DNA of 5,644 bases from contig JAISQU010000179.1 in NCBI GenBank assembly GCA_031274005.1, positions 1-5,644 of the forward strand. The letters run 5' to 3'. Of the stretch, positions 1 through 5,483 are shown in pieces. Numbering within the stretch: the first letter of the stretch is position 1; each line of letters opens with the position of its first letter. The notes beneath the pieces are model-generated. The model made no database searches. It was not told where the DNA came from and saw nothing but the letters and a program-made list of their open reading frames with translations. Both the position numbers and the translations under genes were made by a program. This DNA comes from Spirochaetales bacterium. Its GTDB lineage: Bacteria > Spirochaetota > Spirochaetia > DTKZ01.

Positions 1-13
1 AAATCCCGCAGGA

Positions 14-26
14 CTTGCGAAGCAAG
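14..26. repeat. Small perfect hairpin CTTGC-GAA-GCAAG
   Basis: A 5-bp perfect stem with a 3-base GAA loop is read directly. It lies 27 bases before a second, stronger inverted repeat (54-78). No T-run follows on either strand, so it is not a standard intrinsic terminator. The pair could be the end of a dispersed intergenic repeat or of a neighbouring gene's 3' region; the window does not show which. Confidence 0.4.
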
Positions 27-53
27 ACCGAGGAATTGGAGCGAAAAGCCCGG

Positions 54-78
54 TTTTTTGCGGCTTTGCCGCAAAAAA
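54..78. repeat. Perfect 11-bp inverted repeat with 3-base loop
   Basis: TTTTTTGCGGC (54-64) and GCCGCAAAAAA (68-78) are exact reverse complements around a TTT loop. In an intrinsic terminator the GC stem is preceded by A and followed by T. Here T comes first and A last on both strands, so the run is part of the stem and the element is not a canonical terminator. It may still fold in RNA or act as a 3'-end stabilising stem for a gene lying to the left. Confidence 0.6.
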
Positions 79-184
79 TGCGCTATTATAACCGGGAAAA
101 AGTAAGTGCTGTTGCCCTGACAGGCGGGAGAGGCTTATTGACACGATTACTAAACTCGGGCATTTTGTTGTTTAAGGTATATTT

Positions 185-213
185 TTGTTTAGAGGGATTT
201 TATTGCATAAAAT
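185..213 (+). promoter_or_regulatory. Candidate sigma70-type promoter for the hybrid kinase
   Basis: TTGTTT (185-190) and TAAAAT (208-213) are separated by 17 bp; the -10 box matches 5 of 6 consensus bases and the -35 box 3 of 6. Transcription would begin near 220, placing the 224-247 hairpin at the very 5' end of the mRNA and leaving a leader of about 260 bases. A competing candidate is TTGACA (138-143), a perfect -35, with only a weak CATTTT at 161-166. The region is AT-rich, so chance matches are a real risk. Confidence 0.35.
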
Positions 214-223
214 AAAATAGAAA

Positions 224-247
224 ACCGTATCTGCTTACTGATACGGT
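224..247. repeat. 8-bp perfect stem-loop ACCGTATC/GATACGGT
   Basis: ACCGTATC (224-231) pairs exactly with GATACGGT (240-247) around an 8-base loop. On the minus strand the stem is followed by a T-rich stretch (complement of 208-223), the layout of an intrinsic terminator for leftward transcription. On the plus strand no T-run follows, and if the promoter at 185-213 is real the stem caps the 5' end of the kinase mRNA. No minus-strand gene in the window clearly needs a terminator here, so the role is open. Confidence 0.5.
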
Positions 248-344
248 ACGCGGCATCAGGGGCGCCAATTGCGGCGTTTACGCCGTCTTCGGCTCACATT
301 TATAGAAGTCCGACAGGCTCCTTGGGGAGAGGGTTCTTTCGAAT

Positions 345-433
345 CCGGAGGGCCTCTCCTGCTGCGAAGACCCGGCCGGCTCCGGAACGAATAGACTTGT
401 TCGGAAACCCGGGTCGGGTTCCCCGGAGGGTCT
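345..433 (+). promoter_or_regulatory. Structured 5' leader with mutually exclusive stems
   Basis: The block CTCCGG/AAC at 380-388 has three possible partners. Upstream, CCGGAGGGCC (345-354) pairs with GGCC (374-377) and CTCCGG (380-385). Locally, GACCCGG (369-375) pairs with CCGGGTC (409-415), enclosing CCGGAAC (382-388) with GTTCGG (399-404) and one bulged G. Downstream, CTCCGG and AAC pair with CCGGAG (423-428) and GTT (418-420), extended by AGACC (368-372) with GGTCT (429-433). Only one can form at a time. It matches no riboswitch class I recognise, and its high GC makes chance pairing possible. Confidence 0.35.
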
Positions 434-463
434 AATGATCTGGGCGTGATACGGGGCAACTGC

Positions 464-470
464 AAAAGGA
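464..470 (+). promoter_or_regulatory. Ribosome binding site of the kinase (AAAAGGA)
   Basis: AAAAGGA lies 10 bases before ATG at 481 and only 4 bases before an in-frame GTG at 475. The spacing favours the ATG, so the start was placed at 481. Confidence 0.5.
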
Positions 471-480
471 TCGTGTGAAT

Positions 481-3400
481 ATGAACAGAAAGATAAAAGA
501 TTTTATTCGCCGGTATGTGCTCTCCGACAAGATTCCCCTGGAAGGGAAGATGATTAATATCATCTATCTGTCCGGCATAAGTTTCGCCTCCGTGGCCCTG
601 GTTACCCGGATATTCATGGGCGCCAGCGTCTTTCTGCTGCTGGTGGTTCTTGGCGTTGTCATTTCCATTGCAAGCCTGATGTATATTTGTAATCACTTTC
701 GCCTGTACGCGATCTGTTCCCGGCTCACGATCATCGTGGTCTGCGATATTCTGCTGCCCGCCGCCTATTTCGCCCTCGGAGGCGTCGCGAGCAGCGCCGC
801 GGCGTATTTTGTATTGAGTGTAGTCATTATAGTTCTGTTGGCCAGCGGAAAAAGCGGCGCCGCCTTTTTGACGACTCATATTATTTTAGTCATCGCCTGC
901 TACTATGCCAGTTACCGTTTTCCGAATCTGGTGGTCCGTCAGGGTGAATTCTTCATCTATGAAGACTTCCGCGTATATCTGGATCATATTCAGTCTATCC
1001 TTATTATTGGCGGATGTGTCGGCGTCATTATCAAAATTCAGAATAAAATATATCTTATGGAAAGAGCCAAGGCGGACCGTTCCCGCCGACAGGTCTTGCT
1101 GCGGGATAAGCTGCTGCACATGGTGAATAACGCGGCGGTCATACTGCTTGCCTCGGACGAGAGCCAATTTGAAGAGTCTCTCAGGAAAAGCATGGAAAGT
1201 ATGGCCCGCTGCGTGGAGGTTGATCGCATCTGTATCTGGAAAAACCCGGAGGACAAAGCAGCGCCCCGTTATGAGAAGATGTTTGAATGGATCAGCGATA
1301 GCGATAGCGATAGCGGGATAGCGCGGGACAGGCCGGACATGCAAACCCTGCCTTTTTATTTTAACGGCCTTCCCCGGTGGGAAAGGAAATTTTCCAAAGG
1401 ACAGCCGGTCAACGGGCCGCTGAAAAGCCTTTCCCCCGCCGAATGGAACATGCTGCCCTCTTCCGAGCTTGTATCTATTTTGGCGGTCCCCGTATTTTTG
1501 CAGGATCATTACTGGGGCTTCGTCAGCTTTGGCGATTACCGGAAGGAACGCCGCTTTTCGGCCCACGAGGAAGATATTTTGCAATCCGGCAGCCTGCTGA
1601 TCGCCAACGCCGCAGCCCGCAACGAAATGACCCGAAACCTTATTCAGGCGAGGGAGGAAGCCCTTGCCAGTACCAAGACAAAGAGTGAATTCCTTGCCAG
1701 GATCAGCCACGAGATCCGTACACCCCTGAACGCCATCATCGGCCTCTCGGAGGTGGAACTGGGAAAAAACACCGGACTCCACTCCGAAACCATGGACAAC
1801 CTGGAAAATATATACATCTCAGGAACAACCCTGCTCAATATTATCAATGATATTCTGGACGTATCAAAAATAGAATCGGGCCGGATGGAGCTTGTGCCGG
1901 TGGAGTATACCCTTTCCAACATGATAAACGATGCCGTCTCCCTCAACGTGGTGCGTATAGGCAGTAAACCCATAGTTTTTGAACTGGTACTGGATGAAAC
2001 CATACCTTCCCTGTTGTACGGGGATGAGCTGCGGGTACGGCAGATCCTCAATAACCTGTTAAGCAACGCCATTAAATATACCCGTGCGGGCCGGGTTACT
2101 CTGGCTATAGGCTATGAACGGGACGAGGACTCTATCCGGCTTATCTGCACCGTAAAGGATACGGGCATCGGCATACGCCGGGAGGATATGGGCAAACTCT
2201 TTTCCGAATACAACCAGGTTGACAGCGGGAGCAACCGCAATATTGAGGGAACCGGCCTGGGGCTTTCCATAACGAAAAATCTTGTGGAGCTGATGTCCGG
2301 CTCAATTTCCGTGGAAAGCGAATACGGTCATGGCAGCGTCTTTAGTGTATGGGTCCGCCAGAAGATTGTCAGCGAAAAACCTTTGGGCAAAGAGACGGCG
2401 GAGAGCCTGAAAAATTTCAAATTCAAAAATCAAACCCGGGAAAAAAACAAAAATCTGGTCAGAAAACCCATGCCCTATGCCCGTGTACTGGTGGTGGACG
2501 ATGTGGTAACCAATCTGGCTGTGGCCAAAGGGATGCTGATGCCCTACGGCATGATTGTCGACGGCGTTACCAGCGGCAGGATGGCGATAGAATTCCTGCG
2601 GAAAGAGAACGTGAGGTACGACGCGGTTTTTATGGACCACATGATGCCGGGTATGGACGGGATAGAAGCGGTGAGGATAATCCGGAACGAGATTGGCAGC
2701 GAATACGCGCGGAATATACCCATCATCGCTCTGACAGCCAACGCTATAGTGGGGAACGAACAGATGTTCCTGTCAAATGGTTTTCAGGCGTTTTTATCAA
2801 AACCCATTAATGTCCTCACCCTGGACAAAGTGCTGAACGAGTGGGTCCGCGATCCGCAGCGGGAGGCCTCCTGCAGGGAAACGGCGGCCGTTCCTGTTTT
2901 TTCTTCCCCGGAGCTTGACGCGACCGATCCCCTGTGGGAGCTTAAACCGGCGGGGATTGATGTGGAGGCCGCTCTGCAGCGGCTGGACGGCAAGCGGGAA
3001 AACTATATCGAAATTCTCCGGGCCTTTTTTCTCCATACCCCGGCCCAGCTTGAGCGCCTCCGCGATTGTACGCAGGAGTCCCTGAGAGACTACGCCATCA
3101 CAGTCCACGGCCTCAAGGGCGCCAGTTACGGCATCTGCGCCGACGGGCCGGGAAAACAGGCGGCGGAACTGGAAGCCGCCGCCAAGGCCGGGCGGCTTGA
3201 TGCGGTTTTGGAGCTTAACGCGCCCTTTATCGAAACCATGGAAAAGCTCACCGCGGCAATAGAGGCCGTCATAAGCCCCCTCCTCTCCGGCGGGAACAGC
3301 CCGAAACCCCGCAGGGACGAACCGGACGGCGCTTTGCTGTCGGACCTCCTGGACGCCTGTAAAAACTACGACTTCGAAACCATGGCGAAGATTCTTTCAA

Positions 3401-3510
3401 ATCTGGAAGACTACGCCTATGAATCCGGGGGAGACCTTGTTAACCGGCTCCGGGAGGATCTGGATAATCTGGAGTATGAGAGCTTCCGCAAACGGCTTGA
3501 GGCCCGGTAA
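481..3510 (+). CDS. Membrane-bound hybrid sensor histidine kinase (GAF-HisKA-HATPase-REC-Hpt)
   Basis: This is a multi-step phosphorelay sensor kinase of about 1009 residues at the inner membrane. Residues about 24-192 form roughly six hydrophobic helices. A GAF-like domain follows (about 226-378). HisKA carries SHEIRTPLNAIIG with the phospho-accepting His410; HATPase_c has the N box (NNLLSNAIKY, around Asn529), DTGIGI (560-565) and GTGLGL (590-595). The receiver has the acidic pair Asp673/674, phospho-acceptor Asp719 (FMDHMMPGMDG), Thr752 and Lys774. The Hpt domain carries HGLKG with His876. All catalytic residues are present, so it should be active. A helical tail (about 938-1009) follows the Hpt. 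The input signal is not evident and no DNA-binding output exists. An alternative GTG start lies at 475. A stand-alone Hpt gene is convergent downstream. Confidence 0.95.
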   Translation: MNRKIKDFIRRYVLSDKIPLEGKMINIIYLSGISFASVALVTRIFMGASVFLLLVVLGVVISIASLMYICNHFRLYAICSRLTIIVVCDILLPAAYFALGGVASSAAAYFVLSVVIIVLLASGKSGAAFLTTHIILVIACYYASYRFPNLVVRQGEFFIYEDFRVYLDHIQSILIIGGCVGVIIKIQNKIYLMERAKADRSRRQVLLRDKLLHMVNNAAVILLASDESQFEESLRKSMESMARCVEVDRICIWKNPEDKAAPRYEKMFEWISDSDSDSGIARDRPDMQTLPFYFNGLPRWERKFSKGQPVNGPLKSLSPAEWNMLPSSELVSILAVPVFLQDHYWGFVSFGDYRKERRFSAHEEDILQSGSLLIANAAARNEMTRNLIQAREEALASTKTKSEFLARISHEIRTPLNAIIGLSEVELGKNTGLHSETMDNLENIYISGTTLLNIINDILDVSKIESGRMELVPVEYTLSNMINDAVSLNVVRIGSKPIVFELVLDETIPSLLYGDELRVRQILNNLLSNAIKYTRAGRVTLAIGYERDEDSIRLICTVKDTGIGIRREDMGKLFSEYNQVDSGSNRNIEGTGLGLSITKNLVELMSGSISVESEYGHGSVFSVWVRQKIVSEKPLGKETAESLKNFKFKNQTREKNKNLVRKPMPYARVLVVDDVVTNLAVAKGMLMPYGMIVDGVTSGRMAIEFLRKENVRYDAVFMDHMMPGMDGIEAVRIIRNEIGSEYARNIPIIALTANAIVGNEQMFLSNGFQAFLSKPINVLTLDKVLNEWVRDPQREASCRETAAVPVFSSPELDATDPLWELKPAGIDVEAALQRLDGKRENYIEILRAFFLHTPAQLERLRDCTQESLRDYAITVHGLKGASYGICADGPGKQAAELEAAAKAGRLDAVLELNAPFIETMEKLTAAIEAVISPLLSGGNSPKPRRDEPDGALLSDLLDACKNYDFETMAKILSNLEDYAYESGGDLVNRLREDLDNLEYESFRKRLEAR
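1294..1315 (+). repeat. In-frame AGCGAT hexanucleotide repeat (Ser-Asp)n
   Basis: Three complete AGCGAT units plus a partial fourth encode alternating Ser-Asp (about residues 272-278 of the kinase) within the GAF region, probably a surface loop. The unit length keeps the reading frame, so slippage would change loop length without breaking the gene. Confidence 0.8.
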
Positions 3511-3530
3511 ACCGGCGGCCCTCACAGGGC
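3504..3530 (+). terminator. Weak hairpins at the 3' end of the kinase gene
   Basis: CCGGT-AA-ACCGG (3504-3515) spans the stop codon, and GCCCT-CAC-AGGGC (3518-3530) follows at once. Neither is followed by a T-run, so a Rho-independent terminator is not shown; the stems might instead mark or protect the mRNA end. Confidence 0.2.
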
Positions 3531-3543
3531 GCTATGAACCCGC

Positions 3544-3568
3544 CAGGCAGCGGAGATCAGTTTGCCTG
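3544..3568. terminator. Inverted repeat between convergent kinase and Hpt genes
   Basis: CAGGCA (3544-3549) and TGCCTG (3563-3568) are exact reverse complements around a 13-base loop, directly after the Hpt stop codon on the minus strand. This is a sensible position for a transcript end, but there is no T-run on either side and the loop is long, so support is weak. Confidence 0.25.
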
Positions 3569-3904
3569 TTAAACCGCAACAAACTTTTTAACCTCGGAAC
3601 GGGTTTCCGTAAGGGCGCTGCGGTAGCTCGCGAGAGTCTCTTCGTCGTACTTGCCGTCCCGCAGCTGATTCATGAGCTTTGTGCTCTCTTCAAAAAGCGG
3701 GGTAAGCGCCAGGTTTCCGGTCAGCCCCTTGATGGCGTGCGCGACATCCGCGGCTTTCGAATAATCATTTGCGGCAAGGGCTTCCTCAAAAGTGTCGAAC
3801 TCCTTGCTGTTCAAAAACATACCCAGCATTTTTTTGTAGATTACGGCGTTGCCGCGCACCCGGCCCAGGCCGATTTCCGCATCGATATACTTCTTTTCAT
3901 CCAT
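3569..3904 (-). CDS. Stand-alone Hpt (histidine phosphotransfer) domain protein
   Basis: A 111-residue soluble protein made of little more than one Hpt four-helix bundle. The signature HAIKG contains the predicted phospho-accepting His56 with Lys59 and Gly60; the N-terminal IDAEIGLGRVRGN stretch resembles the start of the kinase's own Hpt domain (GIDVEAALQRLDGK), as is typical of the family. Such proteins shuttle phosphoryl groups between receiver domains and have no enzymatic output. A longer frame reaches 3949, but the ATG at 3904 has GGGGAG six bases upstream and fits the usual Hpt length. It is convergent with the hybrid kinase and divergent from the Sufu-family gene. Partnership with the neighbouring kinase is inferred from proximity only. 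Confidence 0.9.
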   Translation of the reverse strand: MDEKKYIDAEIGLGRVRGNAVIYKKMLGMFLNSKEFDTFEEALAANDYSKAADVAHAIKGLTGNLALTPLFEESTKLMNQLRDGKYDEETLASYRSALTETRSEVKKFVAV

Positions 3905-3910
3905 AATGAT

Positions 3911-3916
3911 CTCCCC
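3911..3916 (-). promoter_or_regulatory. Ribosome binding site of the Hpt gene (GGGGAG)
   Basis: GGGGAG on the minus strand ends six bases before the ATG at 3904. It selects this start over the upstream in-frame ATG at 3949, which would add 15 residues not typical of an Hpt domain. Confidence 0.75.
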
Positions 3917-3945
3917 GTTCACACATAGTGAAATATGATCAAGAT

Positions 3946-3968
3946 ACAAATGAGTATACCATATTTGT
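3946..3968. promoter_or_regulatory. Operator-like dyad ACAAAT-N11-ATTTGT
   Basis: ACAAAT (3946-3951) and ATTTGT (3963-3968) are exact inverted 6-mers about one helical turn and a half apart, with GTATAC in the middle. The dyad covers the predicted Hpt -10 box and transcription start, and sits just upstream of the Sufu -10 box, so a dimeric regulator bound here could affect both genes. Nearby GATACAA also occurs twice in direct orientation (3943-3949, 3976-3982). AT-richness limits confidence. Confidence 0.3.
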
Positions 3969-3982
3969 CATTTCTGATACAA
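3953..3982 (-). promoter_or_regulatory. Candidate promoter of the Hpt gene (extended -10)
   Basis: Reading leftward, TATACT (complement of 3953-3958) is preceded by TGG, giving an extended -10 motif TGgTATACT. A partial -35, TTGTAT (complement of 3977-3982), lies 18 bp upstream. Transcription would begin near 3946, giving a leader of about 40 bases with the GGGGAG site. Confidence 0.45.
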
Positions 3983-3983
3983 T
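3975..3983 (+). promoter_or_regulatory. Candidate extended -10 promoter of the Sufu-family gene
   Basis: TGaTACAAT forms an extended -10 box (TACAAT at 3978-3983, 5 of 6 matches). The -35 region at 3955-3960 is poor, as often tolerated for extended -10 promoters. Start would be near 3990, leaving a short leader of about 18 bases that carries the AAGGAGGA site. The promoter faces away from, and lies within 20-25 bp of, the Hpt -10 box. Confidence 0.45.
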
Positions 3984-3994
3984 AGACAGGCTCC

Positions 3995-4002
3995 AAGGAG
4001 GA
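3995..4002 (+). promoter_or_regulatory. Strong ribosome binding site (AAGGAGGA) of the Sufu gene
   Basis: A near-perfect Shine-Dalgarno match ends five bases before GTG at 4008. It supports the GTG as the true start and predicts efficient translation. Confidence 0.85.
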
Positions 4003-4007
4003 TAGCA

Positions 4008-4658
4008 GTGAGCGGCAATAATGAAAAATCTCAGCCTCCCGAGATGTACTCAGAGGCGGATGTTACCTGCGTGGAAGACCATATCACGAAATACTTTGGG
4101 GAGTACGAAAACGTATTTCACGAGATCATTTCGCCGGATATTCATGTGGATATCGCGATTATCAACCCCACGCAAAAACGCGATTATTATGTTCTGGTAA
4201 CCATAGGAATGGGGGCGCACCGTATGAAGCTGCCGGCGGATCTTGAGGGCAAGGGTTTTGACAGGGCGGAACTCCTCGTGTGCCTTCCCCCGGACTGGAA
4301 TATGCAGAACTTCAAGGACGAAAGATGGTACTGGCCCCTCAGGTGGCTCAAAATCATGGCCCGGCTTCCGATAGAACAACAGACGTGGCTGGGCTGGGGG
4401 CATACCGTTCCCGCGGGAGAGCCTTTTGCGGATTCCACACAGCTAAACACCATGTTGCTCCTGAATCCCGGCGCTTTCAGAAAAGGTTGTGACCAGTGCA
4501 GAATACCCGACGGTTTTGTCAATTTTTACCAGCTAGTACCCCTCTATCAGGAAGAGCTCAACCTGAAACTCGAACAGGGTACGGAGGCTCTTCTTGAGAT
4601 TATGGACAGGGATTTGCTTGAGGTAGTGGACCCGGCGCGCAGAAATGCCTGCGGATAA
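4008..4658 (+). CDS. Suppressor-of-fused (Sufu) domain protein
   Basis: A 216-residue cytoplasmic protein with no signal peptide or membrane helix, resembling the bacterial form of the Sufu domain. Recognisable blocks are IHVDIAIINPT (45-55), YVLVTIGMGAHRM (61-73), RAELLVCLPPDW (86-97), WPLRWLKIMARLP (109-121), WLGWGHTV (127-134) and the LLLNP/FYQLVPLY segments (150-180). A CxxC (161-164) is present. The length matches single-domain bacterial members, so it is probably complete. In animals Sufu restrains Gli factors in Hedgehog signalling; bacterial homologues are largely uncharacterised and some have been proposed as immunity proteins of polymorphic toxins. No toxin gene is visible here. The GTG start is fixed by a strong upstream AAGGAGGA. 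It is divergent from the Hpt gene and convergent with the DUF1638 gene, 20 bp away. Confidence 0.88.
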   Translation: MSGNNEKSQPPEMYSEADVTCVEDHITKYFGEYENVFHEIISPDIHVDIAIINPTQKRDYYVLVTIGMGAHRMKLPADLEGKGFDRAELLVCLPPDWNMQNFKDERWYWPLRWLKIMARLPIEQQTWLGWGHTVPAGEPFADSTQLNTMLLLNPGAFRKGCDQCRIPDGFVNFYQLVPLYQEELNLKLEQGTEALLEIMDRDLLEVVDPARRNACG

Positions 4659-4664
4659 AAAGAG

Positions 4665-4672
4665 GCCGCGGC
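4665..4672. repeat. GCCGCGGC palindrome between convergent genes
   Basis: An 8-base palindrome lies in the 20-bp gap between the Sufu and DUF1638 stop codons. It is too short for a stable hairpin and no T-run follows; no clear terminator for either gene is visible. Confidence 0.2.
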
Positions 4673-4678
4673 GGAATC

Positions 4679-5431
4679 TTAACCGGCCCGGATAATCTGG
4701 TCCCAGTCGTAAACGGGAACAATTTTTTCTCCCGGTTCCAGGACAAGGTAATCCCCGGCGTTCCAGCCGCCGGCCTCCGGGTTGAGGAGATTTTTGATAA
4801 GCCGGGGGTCGCCCCGCACGCAGGTAAAGGCTTTCCCTTCGCTTTCCGCCTCCTTTCTGCATGTTTCCGCAAAACCCAGAAAAGCCGTCCCCGGCATATC
4901 GATAAAAAATATTTCAGACTCTTTGCCGGTTTCCCGCACAGGGTTGAGAGTCTCCATGATGTACCGCGCGTTTTCCCCGCCGTAGAGGGCCTCGTACTCC
5001 CTGAAGGTTTTGCCCAGGCCAATCATCGCGTACACATCCGATGTGCGCAGGTATGAATCGCCCCGCTCCCTGTATCCCGCCGAACTGAAAGGCCGCGAGG
5101 GATTGTCCTGAAAATGCTTTTTGAACCTTTCTTTTGAACCCAAAAAAATCGTACAGCAGTCATGCGCCCGCGGAACAACAAGGCGCGTTGAACGGCCCGT
5201 GATTCCCGCCAGAGCGTTGCCGCACAGCCCATAGGCAAGAAGAACAGCGTCGTAGGCCTTTCCCGAAGCGTCCGCCGCGTCAATTCTTTTTTGCAGGCTT
5301 TCGCGTAAAACCTCCGGCTTGGCGTGCTCCCCCTTTTCGGTAAACTCCATGTCAAAAACATGCCGCGAACCGGCCGCCTCCCCGCAGATCTCGCGAAAAA
5401 AAACATTACAGGCAATGAGTTTAAAAAACAT
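4679..5431 (-). CDS. DUF1638 family protein
   Basis: A 250-residue soluble protein whose features fit the DUF1638 family: an N-terminal beta strand with Cys (KLIACNV, Cys8), the AYGLCGNALAG block with Cys70, and PRAHDCCTIFLGS with His90, Asp91, Cys92 and Cys93. The pattern of Cys/His in otherwise Rossmann-like strands suggests metal or cofactor binding, which is inference. Family members are known in methanogens and anaerobic bacteria, often, as I recall, near corrinoid-dependent methyltransferase genes, but no such gene is in this window. The ATG at 5431 agrees with the usual family N-terminus, although the Shine-Dalgarno is weak (TATAGG, nine bases upstream). Its upstream DNA is only about 31 bp before an apparent insertion-sequence end, which may have replaced its original promoter. 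Confidence 0.85.
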   Translation of the reverse strand: MFFKLIACNVFFREICGEAAGSRHVFDMEFTEKGEHAKPEVLRESLQKRIDAADASGKAYDAVLLAYGLCGNALAGITGRSTRLVVPRAHDCCTIFLGSKERFKKHFQDNPSRPFSSAGYRERGDSYLRTSDVYAMIGLGKTFREYEALYGGENARYIMETLNPVRETGKESEIFFIDMPGTAFLGFAETCRKEAESEGKAFTCVRGDPRLIKNLLNPEAGGWNAGDYLVLEPGEKIVPVYDWDQIIRAG

Positions 5432-5440
5432 GAGCTTCAG

Positions 5441-5468
5441 CCTATAGCGCGCAAAGGCCCGCTGTCAA
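5441..5468 (-). promoter_or_regulatory. Candidate promoter of the DUF1638 gene with IS-supplied -35
   Basis: Reading leftward, TTGACA (complement of 5463-5468, perfect consensus) is 16 bp from TATAGG (complement of 5441-5446, 4 of 6). The -35 coincides with the proposed end of the insertion sequence, while the -10 lies in resident DNA. Transcription would start near 5434, only about three bases before the ATG, so the message would be almost leaderless. Confidence 0.45.
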
Positions 5469-5472
5469 GTCA

Positions 5473-5483
5473 GCGCATTGCGC
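5473..5483. repeat. Palindrome GCGCA-T-TGCGC near the IS tip
   Basis: An 11-base perfect dyad ten bases inside the proposed IS end, overlapping the start of the first direct repeat. It may be part of the transposase recognition sequence. Confidence 0.4.

Larger units (their letters stand above)
1..474. other. Non-coding region upstream of the hybrid kinase
   Basis: No gene can be supported in these 474 bases. An open frame from base 2 to a TAA at 89-91 could be the last 29 codons of a gene entering from the left, but its composition (it runs through two hairpins) does not look convincingly coding. The left third holds two perfect inverted repeats (14-26 and 54-78). The middle (about 138-223) is AT-rich with promoter-like boxes. 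The right half (250-440) is GC-rich with overlapping inverted repeats and is best read as the 5' leader of the kinase mRNA. Confidence 0.6.

Noticed and set aside
2..91. Open frame from the left edge to TAA, possibly the C-terminus of an upstream gene
   Set aside because: Only 29 codons, through hairpin sequence; cannot be told from chance without the sequence to the left.
15..215. 66-codon open frame starting with TTG
   Set aside because: No ribosome binding site, runs through two perfect hairpins and an AT-rich promoter-like stretch, and the protein resembles no family I know.
331..347. tRNA T-arm-like GGGTTCTTTCGAATCC
   Set aside because: The loop is wrong for a T-arm and no acceptor, D or anticodon arms can be drawn around it.
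256..1782. Long minus-strand frames (256-879 and 886-1782)
   Set aside because: They lie opposite the hybrid kinase, whose domains are unmistakable; the minus-strand proteins are low-complexity mirror products of its codon bias.
3419..3928. Plus-strand frame of 169 codons opposite the Hpt gene
   Set aside because: It overlaps the kinase end and mirrors the Hpt gene, which has a clear motif and ribosome binding site on the other strand.
3965..3970. TTGTCA as a -35 box for the Sufu promoter
   Set aside because: It lies only 7 bp from the TACAAT box; far too close for a sigma70 promoter.
4600..5022. Minus-strand frames of 109-140 codons in the Sufu/DUF1638 overlap region
   Set aside because: Out-of-frame shadows of the DUF1638 gene, Arg/Pro-rich and without family resemblance.
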